In this document: in pieces, positions 32,281 through 41,639 of the stretch
Layout of the letters: each line of letters opens with the position of its first letter
Numbering within the stretch: the stretch's first letter is position 1
Assembly: GCA_020853705.1 (NCBI GenBank)
Contig: JADYYK010000084.1
Coordinates: 43,602-107,601 of the forward strand
Source of the DNA: Deltaproteobacteria bacterium
GTDB lineage: Bacteria > Myxococcota_A > Polyangia > Haliangiales > JADYYK01
Reading direction: 5' to 3'
DNA length: 64,000 nucleotides
Made by a program: the position numbers and the translations under genes
The notes under the pieces: generated by a model
What the model saw: the letters and a program-made list of their open reading frames with translations, nothing else
Database searches by the model: none
What the model was told of the DNA's origin: nothing

Positions 32281-35200
32281 CTAGCTGCGGCGCCCGCCAG
32301 GACGCCCATCGGGCAGGTAGCCACAGAAGGCGCCAGTCCGGACGGTGTGGTCGAGATGCCGGCCGAGCTCCGGCAGCTCCTCGATGATGCGCTGGATGGC
32401 GCCGCGCACCCGCTTCTGCACCGCGGTGCGGGCGCGCTCGGCGGCGCCGCCGCTCCGGCGCGCGCGACCACCAAGCCCGACCGCGCGGGCCAGCTCCTGG
32501 GTCAGCACCTCGATCTCCTCGCGGGCGCGGTCGGCTCGCCCGCGATCGGCGAAGCGCTCGGCCTCCTCGAGCTCCTCGCGCAGCTCCAGCAGCCGGCCCC
32601 GGTAGCTCTGCACCGCCTGGGCGTCGAGCACGGTCCCGGCATCGCCACTGTCGCCTGCCTCGTCGGCGGGCGAGACCAGCTGCAGGACGTGGAACTCCTG
32701 GCCCACGTTCGAGACCAGCTGAGCGAGCACCTGCAGCCCGCGACTGTCCTTGAGGCGCAGCGTGCGCGGACCGCAGGTGATGGTCCAGTAGTCGCCCTCG
32801 CGACACATGGCGAAGGTCGGCGCGACGCCCAGGCGCGCCGGCGTCGGCGTCGGCGTCGGCGTGGGCGCGGCGACCGACGCGGTCGCGGGTCCGGTTTCGG
32901 CGGCGCGCGCGTCGAGCAGCGGCAACAGCGCGGCCTGGCCCAGCTCGGTGGCCACCACGCGAGCCTGCTCGAGGAGGCCAGCCGCCCGCGCGCGATCACC
33001 CTCGGCCCCGCGCGCCAGGAGCACACCGGCCAGCTCGAAGCGCAGCCGCGCCAGGTGCGAGCGCATCCCGACCTCGACCACCCGGGCCTCGGCGTCGCTC
33101 AGGTGGCGGACGGCATCGTCGAGGCGCCCCAGCGTCTGTGCCATCAGGCCCAGCTGGCGCGTGTACGGCGGCTCGGAGTAGGGACCCATCGGGCCCAGGT
33201 GGACGAACCGATGTGCGCGCGGCAGCATCGCGGCGTAGAGCTGCTCGGCGAGCGCGACGTCGCCCAGCAGATGACAGGCCTCCGTCAGCAGCGACAGCCA
33301 GGAGGGCTCCTTGATGGCGGCGAACACGGGCAGCGCGCGCACCGTGGCCAGCTGGCGGGCCGAACGGCCGCGATCGCCGACGCGACCGTGGAGCTGCGCG
33401 ACCAGCATCTCGACCAGACAGCCCGCGAGCTCGCCCGGCAAGGCGGCGAACCCGGCCCGCAAGCGCGCCTCCACGCCGGGCAGGTCATGGTAGCGCTCGG
33501 CGGCGCGACCGAAGCCCAGCGGCGTGGCGACCATCGAGACCCCACGAGCCTCGTCCTCCTGCATGCCCGCCGCGGCAGCGCGAAAATGGCGCTCGGCCTC
33601 GTCGAAGCGGCCGTCCCACAGCGCGTTCGCGCCGCGGAAGCCCAGGGGCACCCACTGAAAGCGGCTGTGCTGGGAGGCCTGATCCAGCGCCTCGTAGGCG
33701 CGACCATGGGCCTCGGCCCCCACGCGGTCGCCCTGTTCCCAGTGATCCCCGGTGAGGAAGAGATGCGCGCGCAGGGCCACGCGCTTGTCGCCCGCCGCGA
33801 GCGCGAGGCTCAGCGCCTCGCGGTTGAGCGACATGCGCTCGACCGGCTCCCCGTAGATGAGCATCGCCATGCTGGCGCTGCTGAGCGTCGAGCGCAGGGT
33901 GTCGGTGCCACCGACCCGACGCGCCATCGCCACCGCGGCGCGGGCCAGCTCGAGGGGGGGCTCGGTGTCGAGCTCGGGCTGGCGCTCGGCGGCGAGCTGG
34001 GCCATGCAGCGCGCGCGCAGGGCGCCATCGCCGGCCGGCAAGCCGGCCAGCGCCTCGCCGAGCATCGCGATGAGCGTCTCGTCGCGGACCCCGGGCGCGA
34101 ACTCGTAGGTCGAACCCAGCACCGCGCGCGCGAACAGCTCCCAGTCGCCCAGCCGGCGCGCCAGCTGGGCGCCGCGCAGGCAGGTGCTCTTGCCGGCCGT
34201 GACCTCGCCCGAGCGGATCTGCGCGATCCCCAGCGCGAGCAGCACGTCGAACAGCCGGCGCTCCTCACCGAGGACGCCGTCGAGCTGCCGTTTCGTGCGC
34301 ATGAGCAGCTGGCTGGCGTCCTCGAAGGCGAGCAGCTCCATCGCGACCTCGGCGGCCCGGAGCGCGACGTCGGCCGCCTCCGAGGCGCGGATGGCCGGGA
34401 TCGCCCGCAACATGTGGTGCGCCACCTCGGACAGGCGGGTACCGCCGGCGAGCCGCCCCAGCTCGGCCGCCGCGGCGCGGTGCAGGACCGCCCGCCGATC
34501 GGTCGACAGGTCGTCGTAGAGGCCCTCGCGCAGCAGCACGTGGGTGAAGCGCCAGCGCCCGGTCGGCTCCAGGGGCTCGACGATGCCGGCGTCCGCCGCG
34601 AGCAGCAGCAGCGCCGAGAGCTCCTGTTCCGGGATGGCGGCGACGGACACCAGCACGTCGACCTCGAACTCGCGGCCCAGGACCGCCGCCGCCTCGAGCA
34701 TGTGGCGCAGCGCCGGCGTCAGCAGCGCCAGGCGTGCGCGGACGACCTCGCGGATGCCCTCGGGCTGACGCGCCGTCGCCCCCTGCAGGCGCAAGAGCTC
34801 GCGCAGGAACAGCGGGTTGCCCTCGCTGCGCTGGTGCAGCTCCTCGACGCGCTCGGGGCTGGGCCGCGCGCCGGTCGCCTGGGCCACATACTCGCCGACC
34901 TCGTCGCGTGCCAGCCGGCCCAGCGGCAGCAGGGTGGCCTCGCGCGCCACCTGGGCCAGGGTGCGCCCGACGTCGGGCGCCAGACGTGCCTCGGCATCCC
35001 GGTAGGTGCCGACCACCAGCAGGGGGCCCGCGCGCAGGTCCCGCACCAGGAAGTGCAGCAGCAGCAGCGACGACGGATCAGCGGCGTGCAGGTCGTCGAG
35101 CACCATGAGCTGGGGTGCCCTGGCCGCGACCGCGTGCATGAAGGCGTTGACGGCCTCGAAGAGCTGAAACCGGTCGCGCCCCGTCGACGGATGAGCCGCT

Positions 35201-35565
35201 TCGAGGCCGGGCAGACGCTGGCGAAGCTCCGGCATCAGCTCGGCCAGCTCGCGCCCGTGGATGCCCGCGAGCTGGTTCAGCAGCTCTGGATCGAGACCGC
35301 GGCACATGCTGCGCAGCACCTGCACGCAAGGCCAGTACGAGGGAGCACCGCCGGCCTCCCAGGCGCGTCCCCAGTGCACAGCCAGGCCCCTGGCCGCGGC
35401 ACCACGGGCGATCTCGTCGCACAACCGGGTCTTGCCGATGCCTGGCTCGCCGGTGACCAGGTACAGACCACCGCGCCCAGCCATGACCTCGTCCACTCCG
35501 CCCACGAGCTCGTCCAGCTCGTGCTGGCGGCCCAGCCAGATCTTGCGCTGCGACGAGGGGGCCAT
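32281..35565 (-). CDS. large AAA ATPase/TPR-type regulator
   Basis: 1094 residues from ATG 35565; ATG 35586 is possible but lies beyond the palindrome. Walker A GEPGIGKTR at residues 39-47 and Walker B LMVLDDLHAAD belong to the STAND/AAA_16 class used by large bacterial regulators (MalT, adenylate-cyclase-linked ATPases). About 500 residues of helical TPR-like repeats follow. Near the C-terminus DYWTITCGPRTLRLKDSRGLQVLAQLVSNVGQEF resembles a winged-helix or transcriptional-activator-like segment, then a coiled coil (LRELLELREELEEAERFAD). No protein kinase or LuxR HTH is seen. Probably a signal-responsive transcription regulator; the palindrome next to its start suggests autoregulation. Confidence 0.8.
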   Translation of the reverse strand: MAPSSQRKIWLGRQHELDELVGGVDEVMAGRGGLYLVTGEPGIGKTRLCDEIARGAAARGLAVHWGRAWEAGGAPSYWPCVQVLRSMCRGLDPELLNQLAGIHGRELAELMPELRQRLPGLEAAHPSTGRDRFQLFEAVNAFMHAVAARAPQLMVLDDLHAADPSSLLLLHFLVRDLRAGPLLVVGTYRDAEARLAPDVGRTLAQVAREATLLPLGRLARDEVGEYVAQATGARPSPERVEELHQRSEGNPLFLRELLRLQGATARQPEGIREVVRARLALLTPALRHMLEAAAVLGREFEVDVLVSVAAIPEQELSALLLLAADAGIVEPLEPTGRWRFTHVLLREGLYDDLSTDRRAVLHRAAAAELGRLAGGTRLSEVAHHMLRAIPAIRASEAADVALRAAEVAMELLAFEDASQLLMRTKRQLDGVLGEERRLFDVLLALGIAQIRSGEVTAGKSTCLRGAQLARRLGDWELFARAVLGSTYEFAPGVRDETLIAMLGEALAGLPAGDGALRARCMAQLAAERQPELDTEPPLELARAAVAMARRVGGTDTLRSTLSSASMAMLIYGEPVERMSLNREALSLALAAGDKRVALRAHLFLTGDHWEQGDRVGAEAHGRAYEALDQASQHSRFQWVPLGFRGANALWDGRFDEAERHFRAAAAGMQEDEARGVSMVATPLGFGRAAERYHDLPGVEARLRAGFAALPGELAGCLVEMLVAQLHGRVGDRGRSARQLATVRALPVFAAIKEPSWLSLLTEACHLLGDVALAEQLYAAMLPRAHRFVHLGPMGPYSEPPYTRQLGLMAQTLGRLDDAVRHLSDAEARVVEVGMRSHLARLRFELAGVLLARGAEGDRARAAGLLEQARVVATELGQAALLPLLDARAAETGPATASVAAPTPTPTPTPARLGVAPTFAMCREGDYWTITCGPRTLRLKDSRGLQVLAQLVSNVGQEFHVLQLVSPADEAGDSGDAGTVLDAQAVQSYRGRLLELREELEEAERFADRGRADRAREEIEVLTQELARAVGLGGRARRSGGAAERARTAVQKRVRGAIQRIIEELPELGRHLDHTVRTGAFCGYLPDGRPGGRRS

Positions 35566-35571
35566 GACCGC

Positions 35572-35584
35572 GGCACATTGTGCC
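35572..35584. promoter_or_regulatory. palindrome GGCACATTGTGCC
   Basis: Perfect 6-1-6 inverted repeat between the divergent AAA regulator (start 35565) and DUF4242 gene (start 35622). It is seven bases upstream of the regulator's ATG and would cover its promoter. Confidence 0.45.
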
Positions 35585-35621
35585 ATCGCACTTCACGCCT
35601 GTGGATCAAAGGAGAACTGCC

Positions 35622-35900
35622 ATGCCCAAGTACGTGGTCGAGAGAACCCTGCCCGGCGCAGGCAAGCTGTCGGGTGACGAGCTTCGTGCCATTGCGACCA
35701 GGTCCAACCAGGTCCTTCGCGACCTCGGCCCCGACGTGCAGTGGGTCCACAGCTATGTCACCGGCGACAAGATCTACTGCGTCTACAATGCCAGGGACCC
35801 CGAGATCGTCCGCGAGCACGCGCGCTGTGGCGGGTTTCCCGCCGACAGCGTGTGCGAGGTGACTTCGACCATCGACCCGACCACGGCCGAAGCGCGCTGA
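35622..35900 (+). CDS. DUF4242 family protein
   Basis: 92 residues. KYVVERTLPGAGKLSGDELRAIATRSNQVLRDLGPDVQWVHSYVTGDKIYCVYNARDPEIVREHA is diagnostic of the DUF4242 (SCO4226-type, reported nickel-binding) family, a small ferredoxin-like fold. Ribosome-binding site AAAGGAG is well placed. It is divergent from the large AAA regulator and followed 25 bases later by a methyltransferase gene on the same strand, probably one operon under the same control. Confidence 0.88.
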   Translation: MPKYVVERTLPGAGKLSGDELRAIATRSNQVLRDLGPDVQWVHSYVTGDKIYCVYNARDPEIVREHARCGGFPADSVCEVTSTIDPTTAEAR

Positions 35901-35925
35901 CCGGCCGCCGAACACAGGAGACGAC

Positions 35926-36828
35926 ATGAGCATGCCAGTGGTTCGCGAGTTCATGAAGCGACACTTGCCGTCGATGAGCGCGCTCGCCGCGCTCACCGCG
36001 GCACTCGACGCCCACGCCAGCAGCACCCCGCTCGAGCCGAGGGTCGCCGCCCGCATCGACGACCTCCTGCGCGCGATGGGCGCGGGCGACGTGCTCGGTG
36101 GCCTGAGCCCCGAGGAGGCGCGGCCCCTGGTCGCCGAGCTCCGGCTGTGGTTCGGGCTCGACGGCAAGCTGATGCAGCCGAAGGGGCGCGTGCCGGGCTG
36201 GACCCACAGCGAGCCCGAGCTGCTGCAGACCGTCGGCGACTTCGCCGTCATGCACGCGCACGGGCTGACGCGCGACATCGCGCCCCAGCTCGAGGGCCTG
36301 ACGGCGCGCCTGGCCGCGCCGGACGCCAGCTTCCTCGACATCGGGGTCGGGGTCGCGGGCACCGCCATCCAGATGGCGCGCAACTGGCCGAACCTGCGCA
36401 TCGTCGGCATCGATCCCTGGCAGCCGTCGCTGGCGCTGGCGCGCGCCAACGTCAAGCAGGCCGGCCTCGCCGACCGCATCGAGCTGCGCGAGCAGCTGGC
36501 CGAGGACCTGCCCGACGAGGCGGCCTTCGACCTGGCCTGGATGCCCATCGTCTTCATGCCCCAGGGGGTCATCGCGGCCGCATGCGCGCGGACGCTGCGC
36601 GCGCTGCGTCCCGGCGGCTGGGTCGTGCTCACGCCCAGCGGCTTCCCGCCCGACCCCGTGGGCGCCGCCCAGATCCGGCTGCGCATGACCATGTTCGGCG
36701 GCCCCGAGTGCACGACCGGCGATGTGGAGCAGTGGCTGCGCGGCGCCGGCTTCGCCGACGTCCGCACCCTGGCCAGTCCGCCCGCCTCGCCGGTCGCCCC
36801 CGTGGTCGGACGCCGCCCGACCAGCTGA
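35926..36828 (+). CDS. SAM-dependent methyltransferase
   Basis: 300 residues. The class I methyltransferase glycine motif FLDIGVGVAGTAIQMA lies around residue 138-153, followed by the acidic end of strand 2 (VGIDPWQPSLALA) and LRPGGWVVLTPSG as motif III. The N-terminal ~110 residues are helical, as in O-methyltransferases and ubiquinone-type enzymes with a dimerisation region, but no substrate can be assigned. An AGGAGACGAC ribosome-binding site precedes the ATG. Downstream of the DUF4242 gene, in the same orientation. Confidence 0.88.
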   Translation: MSMPVVREFMKRHLPSMSALAALTAALDAHASSTPLEPRVAARIDDLLRAMGAGDVLGGLSPEEARPLVAELRLWFGLDGKLMQPKGRVPGWTHSEPELLQTVGDFAVMHAHGLTRDIAPQLEGLTARLAAPDASFLDIGVGVAGTAIQMARNWPNLRIVGIDPWQPSLALARANVKQAGLADRIELREQLAEDLPDEAAFDLAWMPIVFMPQGVIAAACARTLRALRPGGWVVLTPSGFPPDPVGAAQIRLRMTMFGGPECTTGDVEQWLRGAGFADVRTLASPPASPVAPVVGRRPTS

Positions 36829-36838
36829 GCCACCCGGT

Positions 36839-37832
36839 TCAGGGTCGGTAGATCGTCGGGACGGCGCCATACGCCGTGCGCCAGGTCGCCGCCAGCGTGG
36901 TGTAGTCCGTGCTCACCACCTTGCCCTGGTCGCGCAGCGCCGCGAGCGGCACCAGCACGGTCGACTCGATCATGGCGAGACCGTTGCTCGCGGTCAGCAC
37001 GGTCGGCTGGATGTTCCACCCCGTCGTGAGCAGCGACCCCGGCGCGACCTCGCCGCGCGTACAGGTCGACCAGCTCCTGCACCCCGGCGACCTGGTCGTG
37101 CCAGGCGCCGAACGCGATGATGTTGCCAGCCGGATCATCGACGAAGAAGCTGTCGCGGTCGCGTGGGCGCCAGGCGCCGCTGACCAGCGGATCATTGACG
37201 TGGTTGGGCGTGCCGGCGCCGATCAAGATGTCGCCGCGCCAGCTCGCGGTCGGGTACCGCACCCCGGCCTGCGCGGTGCGGAAGCGATCCCACTGCTGGA
37301 ACTGGGGCAGCGCCGGATCCCAGATGTGCCCGCCGATCACGGTGCTGCCGCCGACCTCGAGGCGCGTCAGCAGCTCCGCGACGTCGGTGTAGTTGTAGCC
37401 GCCGTTCTCGTGCGAGTGCGGATCGATGGCCACCCCGAGCTCGTCGCGCAGGTAGCGAAACAGGTTCTTGCCGCCGGTGTCGGCCGTGGTGGCGGCGTCC
37501 TCGTACAGCAGCGCCGCCTCCAGATACTTCCAGTCCGGCTGCAGCGACCAGCGCAGATCGTGCGACCGCGCGAGGCGCCCCATCTCGAGCAGCTTGCCGC
37601 GCAGGTTGAGGTAGCCCATCCGGCTCTGCGCGCTGCCCAGCGTGCCCGCCGGCGTGTTGTCCTCGATGTGCGTGAACAGGACGACATGGACCCTGCCCGT
37701 GGTCGTCGCCGCGTCCGCGCCGCCACCATCGACCCCGCCACCATCGCCGCCGCCACCGCCATCATCGTCACCACAGCCCCCGAGGAGCGCCAGGCACACC
37801 AGCGCGACCCTGCACCCGCGTGTCCTCATCAT
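36839..37832 (-). pseudogene. lipoprotein, deacetylase-like, interrupted by a frameshift
   Basis: From ATG 37832 (TGCAAT seven bases upstream) there is a lipoprotein signal (LALLGGC), an acidic Gly-rich linker and a domain with FTHIEDN, GVAIDPHSHENGGYNY and GGHIWDP, resembling metal-dependent polysaccharide deacetylase/TIM-barrel proteins, though the family is not certain. After VQELVDLYA (near 37060) the frame is lost, and the continuation (RGEVAPGSLLTTGWNIQPT ... AYGAVPTIYRP) runs in another frame to a stop at 36839. A one-base insertion in GCGCGGCGAG accounts for it. Real decay or an assembly error. Confidence 0.65.
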
Positions 37833-37874
37833 GTGGCCGATTGCAGCACGTGCCGGCTCGACCAACAACTCAGC

Positions 37875-39932
37875 CTACTCGCCGAAGCGCGCCGTCAGGT
37901 TCGACGGCGTCCCCCACACTCCGCGCTTCCACTGCTTGCGTCGCACCAGGTACAGGCTCATCGCGTCGGTCATCAGGCGGCGCGCCTCGGGCTCCTGGTC
38001 GACCACGTCCTTCATCTCGAAGGGGTCGCTCGGGATGTCGTGCAGCTGGCTGTCGCCCTTGCCACCCACGCGCAGCTTCCAGCGCCCGACCCGCATGCTG
38101 TGAGCGAAGTCGTACTGCGTGGTGACCGCCGCGGTGGGATAGCCGCGGCCGACCCCCTGCATCAGCCCGACCAGCGACATGCCCTGCCACTCCGGCGGCT
38201 GCGCCAGCCCCAGCGCCTCGACCACCGTGGGCATGACGTCCATCAGCTCGACCGGCTCGTCGATCACGGCCGGCGCGAACGCCCCCGGATAGCTGATCAG
38301 CAGCGGGATGTGCGTGAGCTCCTCGCGCGACGACTGGCCGTGGCCGATCTTGCCGTGCTCCCAGAACTCCTCACCATGGTCCGCGCACACGATGACCATG
38401 GTGTCGTCGCGCAGCCCGCGCTTGTCCAGCTCGCCCAGCAGCACGCCCAGCTGCTGGTCGTTGTACGAGATGTCGGCGTCATACAGCGACACGATGCGCT
38501 GCTTGTCGCGCGCGTCGATCTTGACCTTGCCGGCCGAGATGGCCGAGTTCTCGCCATCGCGGAAGATGGTCTTGTACTTGCCCGTGTAGGGCCCGTGCTC
38601 CTTGTCGTACTGCGACAGCCAGGGCTCGTGCGCCTTCCACGAGGTGTGCGCGTCGATGGTCCCCACATACAGGAAAAATGGCTTGTCCCAGCGCTTCTCC
38701 ATCAGCTTCAGCGCGGTCGCCACCAGGTCCTCGCCCTTCAGCCCACCGCCCTGGTGCAGGTTGTTCTTGAACACGTCCCAGCCGTCGCCGAAGCCCCAGC
38801 GCTTGATGATGTAGCCGTTGCCCGAGGTGCCCACCGTCTGCAGCCCCGACGGCTTGACCGCCTCGGCCATCGTCACATGCCGCGCCGGCAGCACCGCCGT
38901 GCTCGAGATCATCCCGTGCGCGGCCGGATACATCGCCGTCCACAGCGACGCGTGCGACAGCCGCGACTCGTTGCCATTGGCATACGCATTGGCGAACAGC
39001 ACACCGGTCTTCGCGAGCCCATCCATCACCGGCGTCCTGGCGCGCGCCTTCGGGTTGAAGGTCCCGACCTTGTCCGCCCGGGTGTTGTCGGTCAGCCAGA
39101 TGATGACCCGCTTGGGCGGCTTGACGGCCGTCCTGACCGGCGCCGCGCCGGGCACCGTCAACGCCGCCGCCGCGATGCCCACGCGCGCACACCCGGTCAC
39201 GCCCAGCTCGAGCCGCACCGTCTTGCCACCCACCACCCCGAGCGGCACCGCGCTCGCCCCCAGCCTCAGCGGCACCGTCAGCGCTGGCGCCCCCGTCCCC
39301 GTCACCTTGACCCACGGCTTGCAACCGGCCTCACCCGTCAGCGTCGTCTCCAGCGCCCCGCCCATTGGCACCATCACGTACCAGGCCACCCCGCCTCCCG
39401 GCGACAGCCCCTCCACCGGCGCGCCGGCGTCAGCCGACCCTGGCGCCTCGCCACCGATCTGCAGCCAGTGCACCGCGACCTCGCCCGGCACATCGAGCTC
39501 CAGCCGGTTTTCCCCTGCTCTCAGCGCACCCGCAGGCAGCTTCACGACCGCCAGGTTCCAGCCCACCGCCACCTCGGCCACGGCCTTCTGCTTGCTGACG
39601 ACGACGCCGAGCCGCCCGGCCTTGCCGGTCTTCAGCCGCACCGCCACCACACCGCTCGCCGCCTGCTCCGCCGTCAGCGGCACCAGCAGCGCGCCGGCGC
39701 CCTTGACCCGCGCGACCCCGACGCCAGCCTCGGTCTGCTGCAGCGTCCAGTCCAGCCGTGGCCGCCCGAAGTGCACATACTTGGCAAACCCCGCCGTCCC
39801 GGCCTCGACGAACAGCCCGCCGCGCACGCCCTGGTGCGAGAGCGGCCGGTTGTGCACCAGATCGAACACCGGATGCGTCGCCCCCCGCGCCACCCCCGCG
39901 AACACCATCAACCAGAGCAGGCTCTGTCTCAA
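37875..39932 (-). CDS. secreted sulfatase-like hydrolase
   Basis: 685 residues. Starts at TTG 39932 with GGAGGG six bases upstream; residues 1-18 are a signal peptide. The N-terminal ~270 residues are a beta-rich accessory region; the catalytic alkaline-phosphatase-superfamily domain follows with metal ligands TDNTRAD (281-287) and CADHGEE (516-522). The nucleophile region reads NESRLSHAS (321-329): Ser323 at the catalytic position and S-H in place of the C/S-x-P-x-R sulfatase signature. Such S/T-x-L/P-S-H proteins are common among sulfatase-like hydrolases whose substrate may be a sulfate, phosphate or phosphonate ester. Confidence 0.85.
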   Translation of the reverse strand: MRQSLLWLMVFAGVARGATHPVFDLVHNRPLSHQGVRGGLFVEAGTAGFAKYVHFGRPRLDWTLQQTEAGVGVARVKGAGALLVPLTAEQAASGVVAVRLKTGKAGRLGVVVSKQKAVAEVAVGWNLAVVKLPAGALRAGENRLELDVPGEVAVHWLQIGGEAPGSADAGAPVEGLSPGGGVAWYVMVPMGGALETTLTGEAGCKPWVKVTGTGAPALTVPLRLGASAVPLGVVGGKTVRLELGVTGCARVGIAAAALTVPGAAPVRTAVKPPKRVIIWLTDNTRADKVGTFNPKARARTPVMDGLAKTGVLFANAYANGNESRLSHASLWTAMYPAAHGMISSTAVLPARHVTMAEAVKPSGLQTVGTSGNGYIIKRWGFGDGWDVFKNNLHQGGGLKGEDLVATALKLMEKRWDKPFFLYVGTIDAHTSWKAHEPWLSQYDKEHGPYTGKYKTIFRDGENSAISAGKVKIDARDKQRIVSLYDADISYNDQQLGVLLGELDKRGLRDDTMVIVCADHGEEFWEHGKIGHGQSSREELTHIPLLISYPGAFAPAVIDEPVELMDVMPTVVEALGLAQPPEWQGMSLVGLMQGVGRGYPTAAVTTQYDFAHSMRVGRWKLRVGGKGDSQLHDIPSDPFEMKDVVDQEPEARRLMTDAMSLYLVRRKQWKRGVWGTPSNLTARFGE

Positions 39933-40043
39933 GCGCGTCCCTCCATCGGCCGCAGCATCACACGCACGCCGCCCGCTGGGAATCCAGCTGACCGCCGGTC
40001 GGCCCGCAGCCGCGCTGCGCTATGAGCCGCCAAGGTTGGGCAT

Positions 40044-40049
40044 TACGAT
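40044..40049 (+). promoter_or_regulatory. -10 element (TACGAT) of WGR-LRR gene
   Basis: TACGAT is six bases before ATG 40056, with no ribosome-binding site. Confidence 0.5.
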
Positions 40050-40055
40050 GCGCGC

Positions 40056-41552
40056 ATGCGCAAGCGGCTGGAGTTCGTTGGCGGCTCGTCGGCCAAGTTC
40101 TGGGAGATCGATGTCAGCGGGGCCCGGCACACGGTCAGGTTTGGCCGGCTGGGCACGGACGGGCAGTCCAAGGTCAAGGCGTTCGCTGATGCGGTCGCGG
40201 CCAAGGTCGACGCCGACAAGCTGGTCGCGGAGAAGCTGAAGAAGGGCTACCGGGCTGCGAAGTCGGCGCCGGCGGGGCGGGCCGCGCCAGCGACGGCCAA
40301 GGCGGCCGCGAAGCCGCGGGCGCCGGTGCAGACCAGGACGGCGAAGGCGCAGACCAGGGCGGCGAAGGTGCACACCAAGGCGGTGGCAGCGGCGCCAACG
40401 GGAACTGCAGCCAGCGCGGCCGCCGTCGCCCGCGTGATCGCCGGCGCGGCCGGCAAGACCCCGCTCGCCAAGCTCGAGAGCCTGGAGCTCGAGCTGCCAC
40501 GCGGCGCCACGCTGGAGCCACTCCTCGCGTGCAAGGCGCTGCGCGACCTCACCATCCGCGGCGGCGCACTGCCCGATCTGGCGCCGCTGGCCAGGCTGCC
40601 GCGCCTGACCGAGCTCACGCTCTTCCGTGGGACCTCGGCGCAGAGCCTCGCGGGCCTGGCCGCCGCGGCCAGCATCAAGAAGCTCACGCTCGGCGCGGCC
40701 AAGGTGCCGCCAACGCTGCTCGCCGGCCTGGCGATGCCGAAGCTCGAGCAGCTCATCGTGTACGGTCGCATCGGCGCGCCCCGCTATCTCGCCGGCCTGA
40801 CCGGGCTGCAATCGCTGACCCTCAGGGCCAACACCGCCCGCTCCGATCTCGCGGACCTGGCGCCGCTCGCGAGCCTGCGCGAGCTGCGCCACCTCGACAT
40901 CACCGGCGCCCCGGTCCGCTCGCTGCGGCCGCTCGCTGGGCTGCGGCTGAGAGGCATCCATCTGGCAGGGTGCAGCGCGCTGCGCTCGCTCGAGGGCCTC
41001 GAGCGCTCCACCGGCCTCACCTACGTTGACGCCAGCTACTCGAAGGTCGAGGACCTCTCGGCGCTCGGCGGCATGCGCGACCTGGAGGAGTTGAACCTGC
41101 GTGGCGCCCCGGTCAAGGACCTGTCGCCGATCCTGGGCGCCACCAGCCTGCAGCGGCTGTACGTCGAGAAGACCAAGGTGACCTCGCTCGCCGGCCTGGA
41201 CAGGATGCGCAAGCTCGAGATCCTCTGGGCCTGGGACATCCGCGTGACCGACCTGACCATGCTGCAGGGACTGCCCCTGCTGCGCATGCTGGACATCCCG
41301 ACGCTGAAGTCGCCGTCGTGGGATTTCCTCGGCACCTTGAAGAGCCTCGAGCACCTCGACCTCATGATGACCAACGTGCCCGCGAACATCGCCGGCCTGC
41401 TCCTCGGCCTGCCCAAGCTCACGAAGGTGCGCCTGGCGAAGACCGCGGTGCCGCGCGACCACAAGGACGCGAAGAAACTCGACGCCATCCTGCGCAAGCG
41501 CAAGGGCGGGGTGTCGTTCGACGCCTCCCGGCGCTGGAGCTGGACCATGTGA
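40056..41552 (+). CDS. WGR-domain protein with leucine-rich repeats
   Basis: 498 residues. Residues 1-~70 (RKRLEFVGGSSAKFWEIDVSGARHTVRFGRLGTDGQSKVKAFAD) form a WGR domain, with the W-G-R signature represented by FGRLG; the domain is known from poly(ADP-ribose) polymerases and MolR. A Lys/Ala/Arg/Pro-rich, histone-H1-like linker spans ~80-135. From ~150 to 470 there are about twelve leucine-rich repeats of the bacterial short type (LRDLTIRGGALPDLAPLARLP, LEELNLRGAPVKDLSPI). Cytoplasmic; a nucleic-acid- or protein-binding scaffold is inferred. Leaderless-type promoter. Confidence 0.85.
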   Translation: MRKRLEFVGGSSAKFWEIDVSGARHTVRFGRLGTDGQSKVKAFADAVAAKVDADKLVAEKLKKGYRAAKSAPAGRAAPATAKAAAKPRAPVQTRTAKAQTRAAKVHTKAVAAAPTGTAASAAAVARVIAGAAGKTPLAKLESLELELPRGATLEPLLACKALRDLTIRGGALPDLAPLARLPRLTELTLFRGTSAQSLAGLAAAASIKKLTLGAAKVPPTLLAGLAMPKLEQLIVYGRIGAPRYLAGLTGLQSLTLRANTARSDLADLAPLASLRELRHLDITGAPVRSLRPLAGLRLRGIHLAGCSALRSLEGLERSTGLTYVDASYSKVEDLSALGGMRDLEELNLRGAPVKDLSPILGATSLQRLYVEKTKVTSLAGLDRMRKLEILWAWDIRVTDLTMLQGLPLLRMLDIPTLKSPSWDFLGTLKSLEHLDLMMTNVPANIAGLLLGLPKLTKVRLAKTAVPRDHKDAKKLDAILRKRKGGVSFDASRRWSWTM

Positions 41553-41626
41553 CCTGGCCCGTGCGCAGCTTCGCTACGCCCGGCTGGCGGCTGGCAGGCC
41601 CTCGACCGGCTGACCACCACTCGTCG

Positions 41627-41632
41627 TAAGAT
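41627..41632 (+). promoter_or_regulatory. -10 element (TAAGAT) of cyclase gene
   Basis: TAAGAT is seven bases before ATG 41640 and overlaps the alternative ATG at 41631, which argues for the later start. Confidence 0.45.
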
Positions 41633-41639
41633 GGCTGCC

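Noticed and set aside
32347..35862. Plus-strand open frame of 1171 codons
   Set aside because: Antisense shadow of the AAA regulator, whose Walker motifs lie on the minus strand.
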